From NCBI GenBank assembly GCA_023133375.1, contig JAGLWP010000025.1, forward strand, positions 1 through 6,534: 6,534 nucleotides of DNA, in the 5' to 3' direction. Shown one piece after another: positions 1 to 3,099 of this stretch. Both the position numbers and the translations under genes were made by a program. The stretch comes from Candidatus Pacearchaeota archaeon. GTDB lineage: Archaea; Nanobdellota; Nanobdellia; Pacearchaeales; GW2011-AR1. The notes beneath the pieces are model-generated. The model worked only from the letters and a program-made list of their open reading frames with translations. It ran no database searches and had not been told where the DNA came from. Positions within the stretch are counted from its first letter, which is position 1; the number at the start of each line of letters is the position of its first letter.

Positions 1-170
1 GGGGTTACGTTTTTAGCCCCTTTATTTTTTTCTTCTGAAACATTTATATCATTAATTATTAAAACAGTAATACCGCCTTGTTCTAATCGCTTGATACTAA
101 TCTGTTTTGCATCAGAAACAAACCTCATCACAAAATTTACAAATAAGATAGGCATCACTCCCTTTTTCAT
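1..170 (-). CDS. Unrecognised protein, N-terminal part only (runs off the left edge)
   Basis: An ATG at 168-170 on the minus strand opens a frame with no stop to the window edge, about 56 codons. It starts MKKGVMPILFVNF and continues through KQISIKRLEQGGITVLIIND. The later part has a lysine- and isoleucine-rich composition like the other proteins here. A TTTATAAA box is centred about 26 nt upstream of this ATG, which fits a leaderless archaeal transcript and is the main reason for choosing this start. The frame is also open further upstream to about 278, with atypical cysteine-rich codons, so a longer protein is possible. The opposite strand is also open across 1-203, which weakens the call. 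I do not recognise a family. It lies on the same strand as hicBA, after a 162-nt gap. Confidence 0.4.
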   Translation of the reverse strand, partial: MKKGVMPILFVNFVMRFVSDAKQISIKRLEQGGITVLIINDINVSEEKNKGAKNVT

Positions 171-191
171 ACTAACTCTAGTACAATTCTC

Positions 192-199
192 TTTATAAA
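192..199 (-). promoter_or_regulatory. TATA box for the partial gene at the left edge
   Basis: Minus-strand TTTATAAA lies 22-29 nt upstream of the ATG at 170. This is the archaeal TATA spacing for a transcript beginning at or next to the start codon. The remainder of 200-332 shows no gene or RNA that I can identify. Confidence 0.4.
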
Positions 200-332
200 T
201 TTTGTCAAAACGTAGAGTAACACAATAGAAACTATTTTCCCTACAAAAAAGATTAAATAAAATACCGTCGACAAACTAATTTGTTTACCAAAATAGAAAA
301 TTTAAAGTAAGTAACAAAAACACAATCATAAT

Positions 333-557
333 TTACAAAAATCTTTCAAATTCTTCTACATTAATCATAGAATCTTTTATTATTCTTGATAGCGTTCCTT
401 TCTTAAGTTTATCATGCATTGGAACTGTTAATTTTAGAATATCCTCATTAATCTTCTTCTCTAATCTAACATGACTTCCTCTTTGTCTAACAATCACAAA
501 CCCAAATTTGCGAAGAATTTTTATTAAATTTAATCCAGAAATCTGAGGAAGTTTCAT
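333..557 (-). CDS. hicA: HicA family mRNA interferase toxin
   Basis: This 74-residue protein has the length and pattern of HicA (YcfA) toxins, small dsRBD-fold ribonucleases that cleave mRNA and are neutralised by HicB. The N-terminal helix contains LIKILRKFGFVIVRQRGSHVRL. The catalytic histidine of the family is His29 in the G-S-H motif. The later VPMHDKLKKGTLSRII segment (residues 45-60) matches the family's VPxHxxLxxGTLxxII signature. It starts one base after the hicB stop, so the two should be co-transcribed and translated in series. No Shine-Dalgarno precedes it, so translation probably depends on reinitiation. Nothing suggests inactivation. Family assignment is firm; toxicity is inferred. 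Confidence 0.93.
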   Translation of the reverse strand: MKLPQISGLNLIKILRKFGFVIVRQRGSHVRLEKKINEDILKLTVPMHDKLKKGTLSRIIKDSMINVEEFERFL

Positions 558-558
558 C

Positions 559-756
559 TTAAATTTCTATATTAACAACTCTCCCCTTATTTCCTATGTC
601 TCTTATCTCAGTATCCAAATATAATTCAATCGCTTCCTTAATATTCTGCATAGCTTCTTTTATATTTTCTCCCTGAGAAACACATCCAGGTAATGAAGGC
701 ACATAAACAGTAAATCCGCCTTCTTCTTGTTCTTCCAAAACAATTTTCATTTCCAT
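559..756 (-). CDS. hicB: HicB family antitoxin (short form, no DNA-binding domain)
   Basis: At 65 residues this matches the N-terminal HicB (UPF0150) domain, a partial RNase H fold that binds and masks HicA. The hallmark is GGFTVYVPSLPGCVSQG (residues 13-29), followed by a helix NIKEAMQNIKEAIELYL. The usual C-terminal ribbon-helix-helix or helix-turn-helix operator-binding domain is absent; the protein ends soon after the core. Such minimal HicBs are common in archaea, but the short form cannot autoregulate through a fused DNA-binding domain. ATG at 754-756 is preferred over the in-frame ATG at 748-750 because a TTTAAAAAA box is centred about 26 nt upstream of it. HicB precedes hicA, the reverse of the Escherichia coli order but frequent elsewhere. 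Confidence 0.92.
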   Translation of the reverse strand: MEMKIVLEEQEEGGFTVYVPSLPGCVSQGENIKEAMQNIKEAIELYLDTEIRDIGNKGRVVNIEI

Positions 757-776
757 AAAGATTATATTCTCTCCGC

Positions 777-785
777 TTTTTTAAA
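777..785 (-). promoter_or_regulatory. TATA box for hicBA
   Basis: Minus-strand TTTAAAAAA centred about 26 nt upstream of the hicB ATG, preceded by a purine-rich stretch (GTAAAG) where a BRE would sit. A leaderless hicBA mRNA is expected. It lies in the 90-nt gap after the relE-like gene, so hicBA has its own promoter. Confidence 0.5.
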
Positions 786-846
786 CTTTACTCTCAAATT
801 TTATTTCAAAGAACTTAGCATCCTCTGCATGGATATAATGAGAAAA

Positions 847-1104
847 CTAAGTTTCATAAATATTCTTTCTATGTCCTATTCTCAAAATTGTGATAAGTTT
901 ATTAGATAAATCAATCTCTAATATAATCCTATAATCCCCAACTCTCGCCCTAAATAAATCACTACCTTTTAATTTTTTAATTCCTTTAGAAAAAGGATTC
1001 AGGCTTAATTCGCTAACTTTCTTATAAATTCTCCTTGAAAGAAATATTTCTAATTTTTCAAGTTGTCTTATTGCACCCTCTTTCCATTCTACTTTAAACA
1101 TCAT
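847..1104 (-). CDS. relE: RelE/ParE family toxin
   Basis: This 85-residue protein is a typical RelE-superfamily toxin. The N-terminal strand FKVEWKEGAIRQLEKL, two helices, and the core KLKGSDLFRARVGDYRIILEI (residues 44-64) give the LKG...RxRVGDYRI signature. It closes with the ITILRIGHRKNIYE strand. Candidate active-site residues are Arg54, Arg59, His78, Arg79 and Tyr83. RelE-type members cleave mRNA in the ribosomal A site, while ParE-type members poison gyrase; the HRK...Y ending favours the RelE side. Its ATG overlaps the stop of the upstream antitoxin by four bases (ATGA), so translation is coupled. The first of two adjacent ATGs (1102-1104) is used; starting at the second would lose one residue. 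No sign of decay. Confidence 0.92.
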   Translation of the reverse strand: MMFKVEWKEGAIRQLEKLEIFLSRRIYKKVSELSLNPFSKGIKKLKGSDLFRARVGDYRIILEIDLSNKLITILRIGHRKNIYET

Positions 1105-1307
1105 AAATTTAATCTCTTTAAAACTTCTTCATGAGGGACAGATTTTTCCATTTTTGCTTCTTCTAATTCCTTTTTAGTCTTCTCATTCAACTCCCAATAA
1201 TCCTCTAGTAAAACTTCTATAACATCATTATAAGTTTCTCTTTCAAATAACTTCATCTTATCCAAAACCTGTTTTACTGAATTTGAAATCCTAATTGTTT
1301 GTTCCAT
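1101..1307 (-). CDS. RelB-type antitoxin with ribbon-helix-helix-like N-terminus
   Basis: This 68-residue protein starts MEQTIRISNSVKQVLDKMK, one beta strand then a helix, and continues ETYNDVIEVLLEDY. That is the usual layout of a ribbon-helix-helix dimerisation and DNA-binding domain (about residues 3-36). A charged helix follows (NEKTKKELEEAK). The tail VPHEEVLKRLNL resembles the toxin-wrapping C-terminus of archaeal RelB-like antitoxins. It should neutralise the RelE-like toxin encoded next and repress its own promoter. Support for the repressor role comes from three TATAC repeats spaced exactly 10 bp between its TATA box and start codon. Assignment rests on fold pattern and position; the exact antitoxin subfamily is unclear. 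Confidence 0.85.
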   Translation of the reverse strand: MEQTIRISNSVKQVLDKMKLFERETYNDVIEVLLEDYWELNEKTKKELEEAKMEKSVPHEEVLKRLNL

Positions 1308-1332
1308 TATACTTCTGTATACAGGGGTATAC
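1308..1332. promoter_or_regulatory. Candidate RelB operator: three TATAC repeats at 10-bp spacing
   Basis: On the plus strand TATAC begins at 1308, 1318 and 1328, so the copies are exactly one helical turn apart. The two distal copies extend to the palindromic GTATAC (1317-1322 and 1327-1332). The array fills the space between the antitoxin start codon and its TATA box, covering the expected transcription start. Phased short sites like these suit cooperative binding of ribbon-helix-helix dimers, so antitoxin-mediated autorepression is the simplest reading. Confidence 0.6.
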
Positions 1333-1343
1333 TATTTAAATAT
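1333..1343 (-). promoter_or_regulatory. TATA box for relBE-like operon
   Basis: Minus-strand ATATTTAAATA, centred about 30 nt upstream of the antitoxin ATG. It abuts the TATAC array, so a bound repressor would block the transcription machinery. A divergent TATA box for tRNA-Ile lies only about 20 bp away on the plus strand. Confidence 0.5.
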
Positions 1344-1360
1344 TTGTTTTTGAAAACTTT

Positions 1361-1368
1361 TTTAAATA
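1361..1368 (+). promoter_or_regulatory. TATA box for tRNA-Ile
   Basis: TTTAAATA centred 25-26 nt before the first base of the mature tRNA, the normal spacing for archaeal tRNA genes whose transcripts begin near the mature 5' end. Confidence 0.55.
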
Positions 1369-1389
1369 CATCAAAACATTAAATACTAT

Positions 1390-1511
1390 GAGCCTGTAGC
1401 TCAGTCTGGTCAGAGTACTGCTCTTATATGAGTATAGTTCATTAGGACTGTATAAATTTTAGATTCGTCTAAGAAAGGCAGGGGTCCACGGTTCAAATCC
1501 GTGCAGGCTCA
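1390..1511 (+). tRNA. tRNA-Ile(UAU) with a 47-nt intron
   Basis: All parts fold. The acceptor GAGCCTG pairs with CAGGCTC (1504-1510), discriminator A1511. The D stem GCTC pairs with GAGT, loop carrying GG at 1408-1409. The anticodon stem CTGCT (1418-1422) pairs with GGCAG (1477-1481), and the T arm is CACGG-TTCAAAT-CCGTG. CCA is not encoded. With C32 and U33 fixed, the anticodon at 1425-1427 is UAU, reading AUA. The anticodon loop is split by an intron after position 37. Most archaea read AUA with tRNA-Ile(CAU) bearing agmatidine; a genomic UAU is known in a few lineages such as Nanoarchaeum and Korarchaeum. U34 could be a substrate for the Elp3 encoded at the right edge. Isotype is inferred from the anticodon. 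Confidence 0.9.
1429..1475 (+). other. tRNA intron with bulge-helix-bulge splice sites
   Basis: The intron sits at the canonical 37/38 position. The central helix is perfect: exon bases 32-35 (CTTA, 1423-1426) pair with the intron end TAAG (1470-1473). The two three-base bulges are U36-A37-U1429 and A1474-A1475-A1476, cut after their second base by the archaeal splicing endonuclease. The outer helix is the anticodon stem. Inside the intron only two clean pairs (G1430-C1469, A1431-U1468) continue the inner helix, so that side is relaxed. Confidence 0.85.
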
Positions 1512-1512
1512 T

Positions 1513-1533
1513 TTGGATTTTTATAAAATCCAA
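1513..1533. repeat. 9-bp perfect hairpin just after tRNA-Ile
   Basis: TTGGATTTT and AAAATCCAA are exact inverted copies around the 3-nt loop TAT. It begins two bases after the tRNA and could act in 3' end formation. It also has the same 9-bp stem and 3-nt loop geometry as a hairpin inside elp3 (5811-5831). Confidence 0.6.
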
Positions 1534-1534
1534 C

Positions 1535-1550
1535 CGTGGACTTGTCCACG
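1535..1550. repeat. Hairpin CGTGGA-CTTG-TCCACG overlapping the tRNA-Ile partial copy
   Basis: A 6-bp stem closed by a CTTG tetraloop (7-bp palindromic arms around TT). Its right arm, GTCCACG, is the start of the partial tRNA-Ile T-arm copy, and its left arm is the inverted complement of the same tRNA bases. The element thus looks like a snap-back duplication of tRNA sequence. Confidence 0.6.
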
Positions 1551-1628
1551 TCTCAAATCCCGAGCGATTTCGCGAGAGAAACAGCGTAATCCAGTGACGA
1601 GCGAGGTCGCGAGTTAACAGGCTCATTT
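1544..1628 (+). pseudogene. Partial 3' copy of tRNA-Ile, interrupted by a 57-nt segment
   Basis: Bases 1544-1560 match 15 of 17 bases of the tRNA-Ile T-arm region (1484-1500), including TCAAATCC. Bases 1618-1628 (CAGGCTCATTT) match the acceptor strand, discriminator and three flanking bases (1504-1514) exactly. Between them, where the tRNA has just GTG, lie 57 unrelated GC-rich bases. This cannot form a tRNA: it lacks the D and anticodon arms and the T stem is broken. It could be a duplicated attachment-like target or debris of a tandem tRNA duplication. Confidence 0.65.
1561..1617 (+). repeat. Element A: GC-rich 57-nt segment, inverted partner of 1907-1963
   Basis: Three blocks define it: GAGCGATTTCG (1562-1572), GCGTAATCC (1584-1592) and GCGAGGTCGCGA (1601-1612). 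The same blocks, in the same order with 11/11, 8/9 and 12/12 matches, occur on the minus strand at 1907-1963. Within A, two 15-mers GAGCGANNTCGCGAG (1562-1576, 1599-1613) form a direct repeat 37 nt apart. It is far richer in G and C than the surroundings. No peptide or known RNA is recognised. Confidence 0.65.
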
Positions 1629-1633
1629 AAAAC

Positions 1634-1837
1634 ATGACAAAAAAGAAAATAAAAAAATTGTATAGAAGCAAGAAACAAAAAATAATCGGAGGAGTTTGTG
1701 GAGGCATTGCAGAATACCTTAATCTCGATCCAACTTTGATAAGATTACTTTGGATTTTGATTATCTTTATGGGTGGTGCTGGAATCCTCGCTTATATCAT
1801 AGCTTGGATAATTATCCCAGAAAAAAATAAAAATTAA
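1634..1837 (+). CDS. Small PspC-domain membrane protein
   Basis: This 67-residue protein is a nearly complete stand-alone PspC domain. A basic N-terminus (KKKIKKLYRSKKQK) is followed by IIGGVCGGIAEYLNLDPTLIRLLW (residues 17-40). The rest is one hydrophobic segment, about residues 36-62, ending IAWIIIPE. In bacteria PspC is an inner-membrane sensor of envelope stress; in archaea small versions are widespread and their partner is not known. The only ATG in the frame is used. There is no Shine-Dalgarno and no TATA box at the expected 25-30 nt upstream, where element A lies instead. Expression may therefore depend on read-through from the tRNA-Ile promoter. It sits between two tRNA genes, enclosed by the inverted 57-nt segments. 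Confidence 0.88.
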   Translation: MTKKKIKKLYRSKKQKIIGGVCGGIAEYLNLDPTLIRLLWILIIFMGGAGILAYIIAWIIIPEKNKN

Positions 1838-1847
1838 TTCAGTTATC

Positions 1848-1855
1848 TTTAAAAA
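1848..1855 (+). promoter_or_regulatory. TATA box in front of the interrupted tRNA-Glu copy
   Basis: TTTAAAAA centred 26-27 nt before G1878, the first base of the partial tRNA-Glu copy. This is the same spacing as for the intact tRNAs, so the broken copy may still be transcribed. Confidence 0.45.
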
Positions 1856-1877
1856 CTATTTTTCTGTTTAAGTTTTA

Positions 1878-1971
1878 GCCCCCATAGTTCAGAGGCCAAG
1901 AATGCTTATTCGCGACCTCGCACAAAGTTAATTAGGATTATGCTTTTACCACGAAATCGCTCACCCTTTCA
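1878..1971 (+). pseudogene. Partial 5' copy of tRNA-Glu, interrupted by a 57-nt segment
   Basis: Bases 1878-1906 are identical to the first 29 bases of the intact tRNA-Glu (2025-2053): acceptor strand, D arm and start of the anticodon stem. After a 57-nt GC-rich segment, CCCTTTCA (1964-1971) matches the tRNA's next bases (2055-2062), including the anticodon, with one base missing. Similarity then fades, and no T arm or 3' acceptor follows. A TATA box precedes it. It therefore looks like a tRNA-Glu copy broken in the anticodon stem that has also lost its 3' half. It cannot give a tRNA by itself. Confidence 0.65.
1907..1963 (-). repeat. Element B: GC-rich 57-nt segment, inverted partner of 1561-1617
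   Basis: Read on the minus strand it shows the same ordered blocks as element A: GAGCGATTTCG (1952-1962), GCATAATCC (1935-1943) and GCGAGGTCGCGA (1910-1921). Spacers between blocks differ in length and sequence (8 and 13 nt here, 11 and 8 nt in A), yet the total is again 57 nt when bounded by the tRNA matches. A transcript spanning 1390-2097 could pair B with A around the pspC-like gene, allowing one G-U pair. Confidence 0.65.
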
Positions 1972-1992
1972 GAAAGTACAGACATTCTAAAA

Positions 1993-2000
1993 ATTTAAAA
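1993..2000 (+). promoter_or_regulatory. TATA box for tRNA-Glu
   Basis: ATTTAAAA centred about 28 nt before the mature tRNA-Glu 5' end, a plausible archaeal tRNA promoter. The rest of 1972-2024 is AT-rich and shows nothing else. Confidence 0.45.
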
Positions 2001-2024
2001 GCACTCGATTACAAAATTAATTAA

Positions 2025-2097
2025 GCCCCCATAGTTCAGAGGCCAAGAATGCTGCCCTTTCAAGGCAGTGACCCGAGTTCGAATCTCGGTGGGGGCG
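2025..2097 (+). tRNA. tRNA-Glu(UUC), intronless
   Basis: A complete cloverleaf is visible. Acceptor GCCCCCA pairs with TGGGGGC (2090-2096), discriminator G2097. The D stem GTTC pairs with GAAT. The anticodon stem CTGCC pairs with GGCAG around the loop CTTTCAA, giving anticodon UUC (2059-2061), and the T arm is CCGAG-TTCGAAT-CTCGG. CCA is not encoded. It reads GAA and GAG. U34 in a UUC anticodon is a well-known type of Elp3 target in eukaryotes, and an elp3 lies 3 kb to the right. The gene is flanked by a truncated 5' copy (1878-1971) and a truncated 3' copy (2143-2179). Confidence 0.95.
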
Positions 2098-2142
2098 TTT
2101 TCAAATATTTCTTGGCCACCAATTCAGATAAAAAATACTAGA

Positions 2143-2179
2143 TTCGAACGAGCAGAGGAGAATCTCGGTGGGGGCGTTT
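2143..2179 (+). pseudogene. Partial 3' copy of tRNA-Glu with a 14-nt interruption
   Basis: Bases 2160-2179 repeat the last 17 bases of tRNA-Glu plus TTT (2081-2100) exactly, 20 in a row. Just before, TTCGAA (2143-2148) matches the T loop (2078-2083), so the copy reads as a T arm split by 14 bases (about 2149-2162, CGAGCAGAGGAGAA). The interruption starts CGAGC, like element A. It is too short to be a tRNA. A 20-bp repeat of a tRNA 3' end is also what an integrase leaves, but there is no integrase or cargo between the copies. Confidence 0.65.
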
Positions 2180-2208
2180 ACCACTACATTATATAAAAAA
2201 ACCAAAGA

Positions 2209-2218
2209 TATATAAATA
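2209..2218 (+). promoter_or_regulatory. TATA box for fic
   Basis: TATATAAATA centred about 24-25 nt upstream of the fic ATG. Between it and the start codon lies TATGTAGGGGTATAT (2217-2231), nearly the same as TATACAGGGGTATAC (1318-1332) in the relBE-like promoter. Confidence 0.5.
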
Positions 2219-2237
2219 TGTAGGGGTATATAATTCT

Positions 2238-3089
2238 ATGAAAATTAGACAAAGAATTAAAGGAAAAAAGGCATATTACTACCTGGAACATAGTCTAAGA
2301 GAAGGAAACAGAGTAATTAAAAAAGAGAAATATCTCGGTACTAAAATTCCAAAGAATATAGATGAAATAAAAGAAGGATTTATCAGAGAATTAAAGTCAG
2401 ATTTATATAAAAAATTAGAAAAAATAAAAAAACATTTTCAGGAAGAATGGAAGAAACTTCCAAAATCTATCAAAGAAAAAGAACTTGAAAATATTTCTAT
2501 TGCGTTTACATATAACACAAACGCTATTGAAGGCTCGACAATAACTTTAGAGGAAACCAGAGAAATTATCCACGACAAAATAGCTCCCAACAAACCACTT
2601 AGAGACATAAAAGAAACAGAATTGCATAATAAAATATTTTTAGTTATGCTGAACAAAAAAGAAAAGATTACTAATAGTCTACTTTTGGGATGGCACAACG
2701 AAATCTTTGGGCAAACAAAATCAGATATTGCAGGAAAATTTAGAGATTATTTAGTTAGAGTTGGGTCTTATCTAGCTCCTGACTGGCAAAACGTAAAATC
2801 CTTGATGAATAAACTGATAATCTTTATAAATAATTCAGGAATAAATCCTGTTGAACTAGCTGCCAGATCTCATTATAGGTTTGAAAGTATTCATCCTTTT
2901 GGAGATGGAAATGGCAGGATAGGCAGATTATTAATGAATCACATTTTATGGTATGCAAATTATCCAATATTGGTTATTGAATATAAAAAGAGGAAATCTT
3001 ATTACAAAGCTTTCAGAAAAGGAGAAGAAGGTTTTGTTGATTATTTCTTAAGAAGATACTTAGCTGTGCATAAAAAGAGATTAAAATGA
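2238..3089 (+). CDS. fic: Fic-domain protein (probable AMP-transferase), N-terminal inhibitory motif
   Basis: This 283-residue protein carries a canonical Fic core HPFGDGNGRIGR (residues 219-230). Catalytic His219, the phosphate-binding DGNGR loop and the following arginine are all intact. Such enzymes usually transfer AMP from ATP to a target protein. An inhibitory motif T-x-x-x-E-G is present at 94-99 (TNAIEG), before the core. That fits class II Fic proteins, in which the glutamate blocks ATP binding until relieved. GKFRD (166-170) falls where the target-binding flap is expected. Residues 1-40 (KGKKAYYYLEHSLREGNR...KYLG) form a separate small basic segment resembling the start of some transposases and archaeal Fic proteins; its role is unknown. 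It is transcribed alone from its own promoter, ends 10 nt from the convergent glycosyltransferase gene, and has no separate antitoxin. The target is unknown. Confidence 0.93.
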   Translation: MKIRQRIKGKKAYYYLEHSLREGNRVIKKEKYLGTKIPKNIDEIKEGFIRELKSDLYKKLEKIKKHFQEEWKKLPKSIKEKELENISIAFTYNTNAIEGSTITLEETREIIHDKIAPNKPLRDIKETELHNKIFLVMLNKKEKITNSLLLGWHNEIFGQTKSDIAGKFRDYLVRVGSYLAPDWQNVKSLMNKLIIFINNSGINPVELAARSHYRFESIHPFGDGNGRIGRLLMNHILWYANYPILVIEYKKRKSYYKAFRKGEEGFVDYFLRRYLAVHKKRLK

Positions 3090-3099
3090 TGTCAAGGCG

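Noticed and set aside
727..909. Plus-strand open frame across the hicB-relE gap
   Set aside because: Composition is unlike a protein, it overlaps two firm minus-strand genes, and no start signal is visible.
1513..1533. Bacterial-type intrinsic terminator after tRNA-Ile
   Set aside because: No T run follows the stem, and archaea end transcripts at T-rich tracts without needing a hairpin; kept only as a repeat.
1561..1963. CRISPR array
   Set aside because: Only two inverted, diverged copies around a gene; no regular direct repeats and no spacers.
1390..2179. Nanoarchaeum-style trans-spliced split tRNA halves made from the tRNA fragments, with the complementary GC-rich blocks of A and B as joining helices
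   Set aside because: The 5' fragment belongs to tRNA-Glu and the 3' fragment next to element A to tRNA-Ile, so the acceptor strands do not pair. The break is at position 28 and not at 37/38, no bulge-helix-bulge forms, and intact genes for both tRNAs are present.
2025..2179. Integrated mobile genetic element with att sites at tRNA-Glu
   Set aside because: Only 59 bp separate the 20-bp repeats, with no integrase or cargo. At most a residual site.
2438..2698. Open frame antisense to fic
   Set aside because: Lies wholly opposite a well-supported Fic coding region and has no family signature; a shadow frame.
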